From: Charina bottae
Lineage: Eukaryota; Chordata; Lepidosauria; Squamata; Charinaidae
Reading direction: 5' to 3'
Assembly (NCBI GenBank): GCA_023362775.1
Contig: JALMGJ010000006.1
Location: 52,753,501 to 52,817,500 of the forward strand
DNA length: 64,000 nucleotides
The translations under genes and the position numbers were made by a program. The notes under the pieces were generated by a model. That model ran no database searches. It was given only the letters and a program-made list of their open reading frames with translations, and was not told the origin of the DNA. This document shows positions 49,469 through 62,648 of this stretch, piece by piece. The number at the start of each line of letters is the position of its first letter. Positions within the stretch are counted from its first letter, which is position 1.

Positions 49469-49684
49469 TACAGTGACCATACGTCCTTTATTACAAATGA
49501 AAGTCCTTTATTTCAGAAAGCTGCCCTTTAGATTTATTTAATTTTTTCTTTTCTTGGTTTTGCTCTTGAATTTTCCTTTCTGAAGCAAAGTTATAAACAT
49601 ACAAAATTAATTTTTTTATTCTTAAAAATATGCCCCTTTTTCAGGTTTGTCCTTTATTTTTTCTAAGAAAATATGGTTACTGTA
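49469..49684. mobile_element. hAT MITE with GACCATA ends, short copy (216 bp)
   Basis: Ends TACAGTGACCATACGTCC and GGTTACTGTA; perfect 8-bp duplication GCCATGCC (49461-49468, 49685-49692). AT-rich interior. Related by its ends to 39799. Confidence 0.82.
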
Positions 49685-49750
49685 GCCATGCCTGTTTCTT
49701 GACCTGGCCTATCTTGAAGTGCTAACACCTACAGCTTTTCACTGTCAACA

Positions 49751-50245
49751 GGGGCGCGGTAGCTCAGCGGGTTAAACCGCTGAGCTGTTAGATTGCCGAC
49801 CATAAGGTCGGCGGTTCGAATCCACGTGGCGAGGTGAGCTCTCGCCACTTGCCCCAGCTCCTGTCAACCCAACAGTTCGAAAGCTAAGGCAAGTAGATAA
49901 ATGGGTACCACTTACGTGGGAAAATTTGCTGGCGTCCTTTCGGAGGGTCGCCCTCGGACCGAAGAAGACCTGGCGATTCCCATGGGCGGCGGCGGAGGAC
50001 AGCGGATCCCGAATGACAACTTCCAGGACGTCAGCAGCTGGCTCGGAAGCGAGGTATTCTGGGGCATGTAGTCCAATACCTGCGGAAGAAGAGTCGGTTC
50101 CCTCACCCCCTCCCTAACGCGCGGTAACATTGTTATATATATCGTTCTATAAATATATGAATTTATATCTGTATGTAAGCCGCCTAGAGGCCTCCATTAG
50201 GGAGGGGATAGGCGGGGTATAAATACGATAAATAAATAAATAAAC
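49751..50245 (+). repeat. tRNA-headed SINE with CR1/L2-like tail
   Basis: Head GGGGCGCGGTAGCTCAGCGG (A box) and CGGTTCGAATCC (B box) reads like a tRNA but lacks a clean cloverleaf end. The body is shared with the SINEs at 40429/41153 (CAACAGTTCGAAAGC, GTAGATAAATGGGTACCA). The tail GGGGATAGGCGGGGTATAAA plus AAAT is of the other LINE type. Confidence 0.85.
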
Positions 50246-50559
50246 ATGGGGATGTTAAGGGTGGCTGGAGCAGGACACATATGTCATATCTTTCACTCAT
50301 TTTAATATACATGTATAATTACTGAGTTACACATATATGTTAAATTTATTATACTAGCTACCATTACCATATTACTTTTGAAACAAATTACTATTGATTC
50401 CTTAAGATTTGTTTGCTAAAATATTTGTTCATTCTCAAGAGCACTCTTTCAAATGATTTTCTTCTGATCATAAGGATGTATAGTACTGTATCTTAATCTC
50501 TTATAATCTCTTAAACATATATTATGTTTATTTCTATTTGTATCTGTCCAGAGATATTT

Positions 50560-53500
50560 GTGCAGACCATCTGGAAGTCCTGCTCCCTCATTGGAGGGAA
50601 CCCACCCATAGGGCGATGTCCAATTTGTAATCCAGGTTAGACAGCTAGCTTAAAAATACAGAGGAAATCTCAGGGCTCCCAGCCTCATTCTTTCGAATCC
50701 TGTAGTATCTTACATTGAATCCTCAGTCTTTTATTAGACCATATAAAATTTGTTTCTTGTCTCTGCCTTGTTTTCGATTTTCACTGCAATAATTTGGAAC
50801 AGAAATGTAAGCCTTGGCAGAATGTTAGCTTAACAGCTGCAATTTTCTTAGCCAAGACAATTTTAACTTTCTCCATCTTGAAATATCTGCCATTACATTT
50901 TTCTAAATCTGTGACTAAATGTTTTTAAATAGGTCTTTATTGTTTTCTGTCAAGTAAATTCCCAGGTATTTACTTTTTTGCAGTGATAGTAAAGACTGTT
51001 ATTTAGTACAAATATTGCTTTTCTTCCTCAGTTAAGTTCTATGTCAACATTTGAGTTTTAACCTTATTGATCTGATATTCTGACCCTGGACCATACTGCT
51101 ATATGTATTCCCTTATCAGTTCCAAAGAGTCCTTTGGCTGAATAATTTTGTTAATTTAATTCCTGAGATTTTGTTGTCTTGACATATTTCCTTTACCAAT
51201 GACTCCAATGCCAATAAAAATAAGGAAGAACAAAGGGGACAAACTTTTCTTCTCCCGTTCATTATGGTATGTTTTTGTGATTAAAAAAACATGTACTATT
51301 ACCTTTGCCTCATGTTCTTTATAAATAATAGAAGAGAATATATGTAGCTCAGGGTTGAACTTTATAAATACTCTTTATAAATACTCTGTATCCATGTAAA
51401 AAAGTTAAAGCCTCCATTCATCATCTTCAAGTCATACGCATGAAAGACCATTCCAAATTATCAAAAGCTTTCCCTGCATCAAGAAAGACCATTATCGCCT
51501 GTTCGTTTTATAGCATTCAAGAATTATCTGATGTTGTCTCTCATGTACTGTATCTCTGTGGGACAAATCCAGTCTGGTCAGGATGTATTAATACAGTGAA
51601 AAAACATTTATTCTCTTTGTAAGTATTGCCATGAAAAGCTTGTAGTTACATTCAATGAAGAAATTGGTCAGTAGGACTCTAGATGGGTAGTTTATTTCCT
51701 TGTAGATTAGAAACATGAAAAAAAATTCCATAACAAAGAATATTCTTGATGTTATTGAATCTCATTCATTACCTGAGTTAATGTTTTCACCAAAATTTCT
51801 TGAAAAGTCTTGTAGTGAATTGCAGAGATGCCATCAGCTCTTGGAACTTTGTTCAGTTTCATTTTTGTATAGCTTTAGTTTCATCTTCTGTTCTGAGTTT
51901 ATTAAGCACTTCCTGTTGTTGATATGTATATTTTGTAAGTAGTATTGTATTCAAATATTGTTCAATCTTTTCCAATTCAGGTATCTGTTTACTATATACA
52001 GTAATTGTGAATAGTATTTAACAAATTGCTCCATCATGTCCTTCATTGTAGACATGTCTAGTTCCATCCCAAATAGAAATAATAGATCTTTTGTCTTATT
52101 CCTTTTGAAGTTGGAAAGCTAACAATTTATCTAGACTTCTTACCTTTTTCAAAATATTTATGTTGACAAAATTCAACTTTTACAAGTCTCACTTCGGTCC
52201 ATTACATCTAGTTGCTTATGAATCATGTTCTAAGTACATAACAAGGTTATACCTGTGTCTTAATTCTGATTTCTTCAGTTCATTCATCAATATATCTGAC
52301 TGTTTTTGCATAGCTTTCTAGCTATTTGATGCCAGAAAGATAAATAATCTCATAAATGCTTTGCTAGAGTTCTGTATTGTAAATAAAGAAAGATAAGAGG
52401 TTCAATTAACTTAAGTAAGCTCCTTAATTCCTGTGGCAGATCAATTTTCTCTCTTACAGTAGTAAAAGTTAATTAAGTCTCCATCTCTTCAGTCTAGAGG
52501 TTCCTATATTTTAATCTTAAAATTATGGGGTTATGATCTGCCTATGTAGGAGCTGAAACTATGAACTAGTTAACAATGAGTTAGAAATCCAGCACATTTG
52601 TATTCTCAAGTAAGTTTTATGAACAGAAGAACAATACATATATTCTTTCTCTGCAGATTATTTCTATCTCCACACTATGAAAAGAGATCGTCTGGACATA
52701 TAGTCTAAGATATTTAAATTCTGGGAGTTTATCAGAGTTCCTTTTAGATAAAGGAGATTTGTCCATATTTGGAGGGAGAACCCATATTTCCAAGAAACAG
52801 AATATCTTCCTATGCAATTTCAAGAAGTTATTGAAAAATTATTTCATAGAACTCTATTTTGTTGTCATTTGTAGCATAAATTTAAGCAATTGTTATTTTC
52901 CCAAATCCAGTCTGAAAAAGTACTGTTATAAGTGTCCCTTCTTCATCTTTGATTTGTTTTTCAAAATTTCATAGTAAATTTTTCTTGTATAGAGCTGTTA
53001 CATTTTTTCTGTCTGCCTGAGTCTACAAGAGTTTAACTGAGATGTTTACATTCTAACAGGCTTAAATTATCTTTTTTTTAATGCATCTCTTGAAGATACA
53101 CAATATGTGAATTTTCCTTTTTTAGCTTCAACTTTTATCCCTTTTAAATGGGCTCTTCAGCCCATTAATATTAGTTGTGAATATTTTAATTTGATCCATG
53201 ATCTCAATGATCAAGTTAATTTATGAAGAAATAACAGTTCCTTGGTTCAAATGTTGGACTTTATTCCCTTGTTCTGTCAGAGCCAGTGACTTAAGCATTC
53301 TATTGGCATTATTAATAATATACAAAAGCTTTGCCACTATCCACAAAAACCTCTAGACAGAATGGAACAGTGCACCTGTATCTGATCTTTCTTTCTCAAA
53401 GAATAGTTCTCAGGTTTCTCTTTTTTCTAAGTATATCTGGAGGTACCTCTGGTAGCATCTCAATTATTTAGTCTTCAAGTTTTAAGGAAATGTCACTCTT

Positions 53501-55260
53501 TTTTCTAGTGTTGCTTCTTTTGTCTTAAGATATATGAATTTAACAAGTATATCATGTAGCAATTTTCTTCTTCATGCTATCCATGAATTTGTTCTATAGA
53601 TTTCTTGAATTTCCAACATTTCATCTATATCCAACTCAAGAAAAGTTTTAAGTAACTTTTCCATTTCTGTTTCTAAATATTTTTTCCCAAAATCCTCAGG
53701 TATGTCTCTGAATTTCAAGTTATGTTTATGAAGTCCCGTTTCAGCTATTTTTAGTTTAGCTACCAACTTCTTTAGCTATGTCTTTTGGATTCTTTGAACT
53801 GAATACAATTGCTGGTGTCTTGTCTGCAGATCCTTAATTTTTTCCTAATGTTCTAATGTGGCTGTTAATTTGTCATATTTATCATTAAAGTTAGCCTTAA
53901 AAGAATCAAACCTAACTCCCAAATCTTGTTGTTTTTGTTCAATTAATTTGTTGATATTATTTTCCACTGTATGCAATTCACATGTGAGAAGGTCTTTAAT
54001 TTGTGATAAAGTAACAGAAGAATCAGTTGATTGTGATAAATTTGGGGGTCTCTTCAGTTTTTGTTTTGTTTCTTCCTATTAACAGAAATAAGTGTCATTT
54101 TCCACTTAATTTTGATAGATAAAAAATTATTTTACACTCAAAATTTCCCCTTGTTAAACAGGACCAGAACAAATTATGCAGTTAAAGATATTAGATAAGA
54201 AGAAATCCAGTGGTCACTAGATATCATACAATATAAATGTCCAGATAATAGAGTATGAGACAAAAAAAGCACATAGAAACCCTTAAAAAGAAATGCAGAT
54301 CTTACGGTTACGCCCTAACTATACACATTAAACTCATATAAGATACTTTTAAAATACTGTCATTCTTTATATTAGAATTCCAAGGATTTCTCAAGGCTAA
54401 ATGTCTTAATTTTTGTTTCAAAGTTGAACATCTTGGTTAGACATTCCTTATGTTGGAGCTCCCTCCTGTGGTTACAGGAAATATAAATTTCATAAAAATG
54501 AAGAAAGCATAAAAGCGTAACAGCTAGCATACAACCAGGCAAGCAGGATACCAGTCAAAATTAATCGTCTCCAGATTGGTAAAATCTTTATTGGTAAAGT
54601 TTCATTAAGTATGGGTTTTTCAAAAGAAAAATAATAATAGTAAAATCAAATCAAATCAAAATGTTGCCTTTGCTCAGAAATTCTTGCTACATTAACCAAA
54701 TATAACTCATAACTGCCATTATTCCTCTTAAAACCAATTTGTAGTTCTGAAATTGGGAAAAAATGCTATTAAGCAATCAAAAAGAAAAAAATAGAGTCAA
54801 TTTGAGAAGTTAATTAGGCTGTCCTCCTCAATCATAAAAACATAAACTCGTAAATCCCTAAATAAAAGATAGTAGTTCAAGAATTCCAAGAGATATAATG
54901 AAAAAGAAAGGAAGTAAATTATTAAGTAATTTTAATTAAAACCTGAAAGTTCAGCTTGGCTGGTTCTCATCAGTCACTACCCACCATAAAACCATAGATG
55001 GCTTTGGGAGAAATGTATAAATCTCCTTGAAGATTTTATAGTCTTCTGAGTTTGCCCTCTTTGGACCAGTCCCCAGAAGAAAATTTCTCTTCGGCCGGGT
55101 TCTTGACAATTAACAATAATCAAGAATGATTTCTTTCTATGGCCAGGAAAGGGGAAACTTGAAACAATATTTCCCCTGAAGAGGTTTTCCTGCTGCCCTG
55201 ATGAGCCACTGTCTTGCTTGTCTTCTCTCTTTTTTCTAGGCATGTTGCAGAAGACCCTTT
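50560..55260 (-). pseudogene. Degraded L1 LINE, nearly full length
   Basis: On the minus strand: the start of an ORF1-like frame at 54977-55243 (MPRKKREDKQDSGSSGQQE), an ORF1 RNA-binding block at 53572-53766 (HNLKFRDIPEDF, LELDIDEMLEIQEIYRTN), the endonuclease start near 53120-53170 (NINGLKSPFKRDK) and reverse transcriptase near 51420-51600 (HPDQTGFVPQR, FLMQGKLLIIWNGL, a frameshifted AEKAFD region). Many stops and frameshifts; inactive and old. The boundaries are approximate. Confidence 0.7.
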
Positions 55261-55449
55261 TTGGTGGCCACCCTCAGGCTATGGAGTCCACTCTAAGAGA
55301 CTATGGCCTTTCCTGTCCTTTACTAGTACACAGAAAGAGGGTGTACCATTTCTGTCTTAAAGCCCCTTAAGCTTACAGTAGTACTGCTGAGATACTGTAG
55401 GTGTTAACTGACAGGGACAAGCCAACTTTTAATTTTAGTGATGTGATTT

Positions 55450-56725
55450 GATTGGATTTGATACTTGGGTTATACTTTTCTATGTTACATTGCATTTTAT
55501 TTTATTAGCCGGCTGGAGCATTATCTTCTGGAGTCAGGTGGCACCAAAATCAAAATCAATAAATAATGTTTGTAGTGAACCAACAAGCTATAAACTTAAC
55601 AGAATAAGTTTTTACAAGGGAATGTACCGTGATGCCATCCATATATTTGGGATATATATTCAGTTTTCTTTTTGATCTGATTATGTATTGTTTACTGGTA
55701 GCATGTAGAACTGAAACATGGTATGCATGCAAACAGAGTTTCTAATGATTATCTATGTGGAACAAAGAAATAGGGCTAGATGCTTGAATATTTTGGGAAA
55801 GGCCAATACCACTAATCCCTGTGGTAAAACGTCAATGGTGGCAACTATCAAAAAACAGTACATGTAAAACTGTAGTGTGGAAATTGAGGAAAAACTAATT
55901 ACTTTGGAGGGTGCGTGCTTCATCAATGATCAGCATACGGATGTATGTTTATATTAAAACAACCTTAATATACAGCTGTATAAGTGTTGTATACAGTGGC
56001 TGGTTCATTTTAATTATAGATATCTGAAAAGATCATACAGTTATAGAAGCTTTAATTGTCCCAATAATTTAAAAAACCATCTGGTGCCCTACATTGAAAA
56101 ACATAGTTCTTGCTTTCCCTATCAGCTGGTGGCCTTTTACTGTGTAGTAGAAATTTTCACAACATTTGAAACTTGTTTCTTTTTTCCCACAGTTCAACAC
56201 TGAAAATAAAAGTAAAAAAAATAACTATGGTTTATTGACATTCAAGTGAAATTTGGTTGTAGAACCTCCTTAAGATAGCTTTTGGTAGCATTTCATTCAG
56301 TTTTATTATTCTATACCAGTTCCATTCTAGAGCAAGTGTTTACATTTTAAAGATTGCACAATAAAAATGACTGGTAAGTCAATAAAAGCTGATAGTTAAC
56401 ACTTAGAGTAAAACAATACTAAAATCAGAACAACACACTGTGAACTGTGAACATTTTACAGTTCCTATAATATGCAAACCAAAAAGTACATTCTAAAGAT
56501 TCTAAACTTGGGAGTTAGGCCCTGTTTCATTCCAAGAATTTGTGTAAAATGTCTGAGGGATTTGCTGCCTTAGTGTTGTCAGAAGGATTCTGAAGACTTT
56601 ACTTACTAGAAGGATGATGATGTGGGAGCAGATGTCATTACTTTATTCTCCAATAATAAAATTATCATTTCTCACTAGCCACTGTTATTTGCATATTATA
56701 ATTATACAGAGGTTATTCTGACATT
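55450..56725. other. Intronic DNA, nothing recognised
   Basis: AT-rich WIF1 intron 2 sequence between the L1 remnant and the next SINE; no gene or repeat could be supported. Confidence 0.4.
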
Positions 56726-56734
56726 AGAATGTTT

Positions 56735-56968
56735 GGTCTAGTGGTTAAGGTGCTGGGCTAGAAACCAGGAGATTGAGAGTTCTAGTCCTGCCTTAGGCAT
56801 GAAAGCCGGCTGGATGACCTTGGGCCAGTCTCTCTCTCTCAGCCCAACTCACCTCACAGGGTTGTTGTTGTGGGGAAAATAGGAGGAGGAAGAAGTGTTA
56901 TGTATGTTCGCCGCCTTGAGTTATTTATAAAAAATAATAAAGGTGGGATAATAAATAAATAAATAAAA
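56735..56968 (+). repeat. tRNA-derived SINE (GGTCTAGTGG head, CR1/L2-like tail)
   Basis: Single-unit copy, same structure as 15671, ending AATAAAGGTGGGATAATAAA plus AAAT. Confidence 0.88.
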
Positions 56969-58558
56969 GTCAATATCAATTATTTGGTAATCTTAGTTTG
57001 CATCCTCATAATACATTTTCCTGGTCTGTGACAATTTGTGTTTACTTTAAAGCTTACTTTAGTTTGTTGACTTAATGATCTTAATAAGGGCGAGAAGCTA
57101 TTTAGATAGTAAAGTATAATACTCAATTTATCTGTAAGTATTGTATTGTTATGCTTTGGGGTTCTCTTCCTGAGTGGGTCCAAGATTTCTGCTCCCAAGT
57201 CTTATCCTGATGGAACAGCTCCTTACAACTACAGTATCCCATGATCTGTGACAAATAACTAGTGGGTATGATTAAGACTGACAAATGTTTTAATCAGTTG
57301 CAGGATTTTGTTTTATATAAAAATCCAAAGGGTTGTAGAAGATAAGGCATGTTTGTAAGAGTAAATTAAACACAGATACAGTCTGCTGCTGACAGAGATT
57401 TGCCCATGAACCAGCAGCAGCTTAAAGGAAGAGAGCACATTATCCTTTGCACACTGAGAGATTCCTGAGTGTGGTGTTGGGTCAATGTTTGTTTTCTGCT
57501 AAAGGCTCTCAAGTAGGATCCTGTTGGGCTATAACTCAGAATTATTCCCTACGCATCTGAGCCCACAGAGGGAAACAAAGCCTCCTGGGCTACAGTGACT
57601 TTAGCTTCTCGTTACATTCAGCTTATTTCCCTTTTCGCCCTGCTGAATTTAATTAGTACACTTCTTTTATTTTTAAGCACTTGGCAGAGAAACAATCTGG
57701 ATGAAAGGGAACCAGCCGGGGCTTTACTTTGAAATTTTCAAGGCAGGGTTTATTGATAGAGTAAGCTTGACATACAGTAAATGGACTGAGTGGTGTGCAT
57801 AGATTACTAGAGACTGCATGGCATGCCCAAATTTGACTTAATGAGGGACAGTCCAAAGTATCTATTGGATATATCTTTTCATGTAGATAGTTATCATCTA
57901 GAAGGAACCATATTGGTAAAATATTCCCACTCTTATCTATATGCATTATTCCAAGGTATCTAAATAACAGAATATTAATAATATAAGTATATTATATAAA
58001 TATCATTGTACTGAAATAATATATTGCATTAAAACTGAGAAGATAGAGCAATAGATGGTCTATATGGCTAGATTTAATAATAGGCTAAAGGATTGAGCTA
58101 GTTCTGTATTAATACTTTATGGGTATATCTTTAGTTTCTTCAAATGTCACTCATTTAAGTACTATTTTGTATATTCTTTTCTGATTATATCAGCAATGTT
58201 ATATATGAGACTAAGAGCCAAAACTTTCCCCTTTGGTATTGTTGCAAGAATTACCATGGTTCGCTTTCTAGAAGTTCTTGTATCCCATGTTTAATTGTAA
58301 CTCAGTAGGTCTGTTTCTTGCTTTTCTTGTGTTCTGTTTACTCAGTAAGCAACCTTTCCCCTCTTTTTTCCCCATTATATGTCTCAAAGATCTTAATGTA
58401 CATCACTCCTTAGTTGGATTTTCATGCTCAAGATAATAAATATAATTAATGCCATAGGCACACAATCATTTGAAAATCACTCACTCCTTTCACTAACTCA
58501 CAGTGGCTATTAAAAAGTTTAGCCAATAACATTTCACAAAATGTAATGTTGTTGTTGT

Positions 58559-59779
58559 TCAGTCGTTTAGTCGTGTCCGACTCTTCGTGACCTCATGGAC
58601 CATAGCACGCCAGGCCTTCCTGTTCTCCACTGTCTCCCGGAGTATACTCGAATTCATGTTCATTACATCGGTGATGCTATCTAACCATCTCATCCTCTGC
58701 TGTCCCCTTCTCCTTTTGCCCTCAGTCTTTCCCAGCATCAGGGTCTTTTCCAGTGAGTCCTCTCTTCTCATTAGGTGGCCAAAGTATTTGAGCTTCAGCT
58801 TCAGTATCTGTCCTTCCAATGAGCAGTCAGGGTTGATTTCCTTTAGGATTGACTGATTTGACCTCCTTGCAGTCCAAGGGACTCCTAAGAGTCTTCTCCA
58901 GCACCACAGCTCGAAAGCATCAATTCTTCGGCGCTCAGCCTTCCTTATGGTCCAACTCTCACATCCATACATTACTACTGGGAAAACCATAGCTTTAATT
59001 ATATGGACCTTTGTTGGCAAGGTGATATCTCTGCTTTTTAATATGCTGTCTAAGTTTGCCATAGCTTTCCTCCCAAGGAGCAAGCGTCTTTTAATTTCAT
59101 GGCTGCAGTCACTGTCTGCGGTGATCTTGGAGCCCAAGAAAATAAAATCTGTCACTGCTTCCATTTCTTCCCCTTCTATTTGCCAGGAAGTGATGGGACC
59201 AGGTGCCATGATCTGGGTTTTTTTAATGTTGAGTTTCAAGCCAGCTTTTGCACTCTCCTCTTTCACCCTCATCAAGAGGCTCTTTAGTTCCTCTTCGCTT
59301 TCTGCCATTAGGGTGGTATCGTCTGCATATCTGAGGTTGTTGATATTTCTCCCGGCAATCTTAACTCCGGCTTGTGATTCATCCAGCCCGGCATTTCTCA
59401 GGATGTACTCTGCATATAAGTTAAATAAGCAGGATAATATACAGCCTTGTTGTACTCCTTTCCCAATTTTGAACCAATTGGTTGTTCCATGTCCGGTTCT
59501 AACTGTTGCTTCTTGACCCGCATACAGGTTTCTCAGGAGACAGGTAAGGTGGTCTGGTACTCCCATCTCTTTAAGAATTTTCCAGAGTTTGTTGTGATCC
59601 ACACAATCAAAGGCTTTAGCGTAGTCAATGAAGCAGAAGTAGATGTTTTTCTGAAACTCTCTTGCTTTTTCCATGATCCAGCAAATGTTGGCAATCTGAT
59701 CTCTTCGAAACCCAGCTTGCACTTCTGGTAGTTCTCGGTTCACATACTGCTGAGGCCTAGCTTGTAGGATTTTGAGCAT
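58559..59779 (-). pseudogene. BovB reverse transcriptase, 406-codon open frame
   Basis: Reverse transcriptase motifs: CFIDYAKAFDCVDHNKLW (49-66), IGKGVQQGCILS (105-116), catalytic YADD (151-154), GLKLNIKKTQIMA, FLGSKITADSDCSHEIKRRL, VVMYGCESWTIRKAERRRID and a C-terminal RMRWLDSITD block. Frameshifts and stops between 59780 and 60130 separate it from the endonuclease frame, and small deletions are visible (QAGFRRDQIAN, CILSCLFN). Not a functional full-length protein. Confidence 0.88.
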
Positions 59780-60130
59780 AACCTTGCTAGCATGTGAAAT
59801 GAGCGCAATTGTACGGTAGTTTGAACATTCTTTGGCATTGCCCTTCTTTGTAATTGGAACGTAAACTGACCTTTTCCAATCCTGTGGCCACTGTTGAGTT
59901 TTTCAAATTTGTTGGCATATTGAGTGCAGCACTTTAACAGCATCATCTTTTAGGATTTTAAATAGCTCAGCTGGGATACCGTCTTCTCCGCTACCTTTGT
60001 TGTTAGTAATGCTTCCTAAGGCACACTTGACTTCACTCTCTAGGATGTCCGGCTCAAGGTCAGTGACCACACCATCGTATTTATCAGGGACATTAAGATC
60101 TTTCTTGTATAGTTCTTCTGTGTATTATTG

Positions 60131-61294
60131 CTACCTCTTCTTAATCTCTTCTGCTTCTGTTAGGTCCCTGCCTTTTTTGTCCTTTATCATGCCCATCTTT
60201 GCACAAAACGTTCCCTTGATATCTCCGATTTTCTTGAAAAGATCTCTAGTCTTCCCCATTCTATTGTTTTGATCTGAGCCACAGTCAGCTCCAGGTCTTG
60301 TTTTTGCTGATTGTATAGAGCTTCTCCATCTTTGGCTGCAAAGTATATAATCAATCTGATTTCGGTATTGACCATCTGGTGATGTCCATGTGTAGAGTCG
60401 TCTCTTGTGTTGTTGGAAAAGAGTGTTTGCTATGACCAGTGTGTTCTCTTGACAAAACTCTATTAGCCTTTGCCCTGCTTCATTTTGTACTCCAAGGCCG
60501 AACTGGTGTGTTATTCCGGTTATTTCTTGACTTCCTACTTTAGCATTCCAGTCCCCTATGATGAAAAGGACATCTTTTTTTGGTGTTAGTTCTAGAAGGT
60601 GTTGTAGGTCTTCATAGAACCAGTCGACTTCAGCTTCTTCAGCATCAGTGGTTGGGGCATAGACTTGGATTACTGTGATGTTGAATGGTTTGCCTTGGAT
60701 TCGAACTGAGATCATTCTGTTGTTTTTGAGGTTGTACCCCAGTACTGCCTTTCCCACTCTTTTATTGACTGTGAGGGCTACTCCATTTCTTCTAAGGGAT
60801 TCTTGCCCACAGTAGTATATATAATGGTCTCCTGAATTAAATTCGCCCATTCCTGTCCATTTTAGTTCGCTGATTCCCAAGATGTCGATGTTCAATCTTG
60901 TCATCTCATGTTTGACCACATCCAGCTTACCTTGATTCATAGATCTTACATTCCAGGTTCCTATGCAATATTGTTCTTTACAGCATCGGACTTTCCTTCC
61001 ACTTCCAGACACATCCACAACTGAGCGTCCTTTCGGCTTTGGCCCAGCCGTTTCACACTTTCTGGAGCTACTCGGAATTGCCCTCCGCTCTTCCCCAGTA
61101 GCATATTGGACACCTTCCGACCTGAGGGGCTCATCTTCCGGCGTCATATCTTTTAGCCTTTTGATACTGTCCATGGGGTTTTCTTGGCAAGGATACTGGA
61201 GTGGGTTGCCATTCCCTCCTCCAGTGGACCACGTTTTGTCAGAACTCTCCGTCATGACCTGTCCGTCTTGACCTGACTTCATTGAGTTACGCAA
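60131..61294 (-). pseudogene. BovB endonuclease region, 387-codon open frame
   Basis: APE-type endonuclease with GTWNVRSMNQGKLDVV, ISELKWTGMGEF, VQVYAPTTDAEE, FIIGDWNAKVG and RNQIDYILCSQRWR. The last catalytic SDH motif reads GSDQ, and the frame then passes straight into sequence normally far downstream (NNRMGKTRDLFKKIGD), so an in-frame deletion removed the segment between. The frame ends in a stop at 60131. The missing His makes a working enzyme unlikely. Confidence 0.85.
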
Positions 61295-61656
61295 GCTCCT
61301 TCACCATGACAAGGCAGTGATCCATGAAGGGGAAAATGTAATATAGTTTTTAATAATTTTGAGTTATTTCAATAGTTCCTCAATTTTCTTCTGTTCGGTA
61401 GTAGTCAGAAGCATGCAGCCTTCAGACAAGTTTGGCAAAAACTTAATTTTTGGTATGAAATTTCTTTCTTTCAAACTTGTATTCCTTCCTTCCTTCACAT
61501 CTGAAGGATTCACTTGAAAAACAGGCCTCTTCTATCCATTTGCTGAAATGGTTGCTGGATTAGAGTTTTAAATTTGTCTTAGTCTTTCCTATAAAAATGT
61601 CTCCAAAAGTTACTTCACAAATAATGGTTACTGAGTATAATTATGCCTATCAAAAG

Positions 61657-61727
61657 ACAGTTTTGTTGTTGGAAATGGTTATTGCAAATCAGCTTTCAGC
61701 AATAACCATTTTCAACAACAAAACTGT
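61657..61727. repeat. 29-bp near-perfect hairpin
   Basis: Arms 61657-61685 and 61699-61727 (ACAGTTTTGTTGTTGG... and complement) with about one mismatch and a 13-nt loop. Confidence 0.8.
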
Positions 61728-62648
61728 ACATTGTTGAGCTTGCTTACAATAACACTGCAAATACCAATCAGTAAGAGTGAAATGCCAAACAGTAAGGCAG
61801 TGCAATGTATGAATCAAGCCATGGTGGTTTATTCAGTAAAACATGATTAAACAAACCATAGCTCAGTGCATGTGCCCAATACCAACTTCCCTTTCTAACC
61901 ATCCCATGTTTTCCTCCTGCTGTGATTAACCACCTTTTCAGGTTCTGCATGCGTGATTGCCCATGTGATGCATGTTTTTTAAATGGCCACAAATAGCCGA
62001 ACTTTTGTGAGAGCTTACTGATCTTACCCCAAAATATCAAAACTTCACCAGATTCACTCCTTTAAATTTTATCCCTAAGTAGAGATAGAACTAGAGAAGA
62101 GGGAAGCATGTGTGTCTGTGCAGGACTGGACCATGCCAATGGCATCTTCTATAAAGATTTGTTTTTAGTTTTTTTTCTAAAGTTCTTATATGTATGATGC
62201 AGCACATTTAAATTATGTAATACTTACTATGCTAAGCGATAATGTGGGTTGTTTGATTCTGCCTTAAGTCGAGATGTGAACCCAGGCTTTGTGGTTTGTA
62301 AACCATGGCCTATAGTTTAGTATTATGTGAGCAACTGGCCACAATGCCTTGTCAACCAATTGTGGCTAAAGTAAACCATGGTTTAGCGAGATGCACGCAG
62401 ATAAGAAAAAATACCCATGTTTTTCTCTTTGTCTTTTAAGTATGCACAATAGGACCATGCTAATTTAGACAACTCAGTTTCCAAATATTCTAATTTTGTC
62501 AGATAGAAACATAAAATTCACAGAATGTAGGTATCAAACTGGTAGATCTTCGTTACATTTCTTTTACTGTTTTTAAGGATTTTTAATCAGTTTGTCAAAA
62601 TGGTTGATGGTTATGACAGATTAGAATTCATTTCATTCTTAAAAAGCT

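Larger units (their letters stand above)
58548..61332 (-). mobile_element. BovB (RTE) LINE, internally deleted (2785 bp)
   Basis: A 10-bp target duplication AAAATGTAAT lies at 58538-58547 and 61333-61342. The 5' end (61332 side) has the CATGACAAGGCAGTGATCC leader typical of BovB; the 3' end is GTCGTTTAGTCG/ACAACAACA in reverse. It encodes an endonuclease frame and a reverse transcriptase frame. It is shorter than the usual roughly 3.2 kb because of an internal deletion between these domains. Confidence 0.92.

Noticed and set aside
49751..49830. tRNA-like sequence with A and B boxes
   Set aside because: It is the head of a SINE; it lacks a convincing acceptor stem and is followed by SINE body and tail.
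62280..62400. AAACCATGG-containing inverted repeats, also near 61810-61870
   Set aside because: Probably pieces of a decayed repeat, but ends and target duplication could not be defined.
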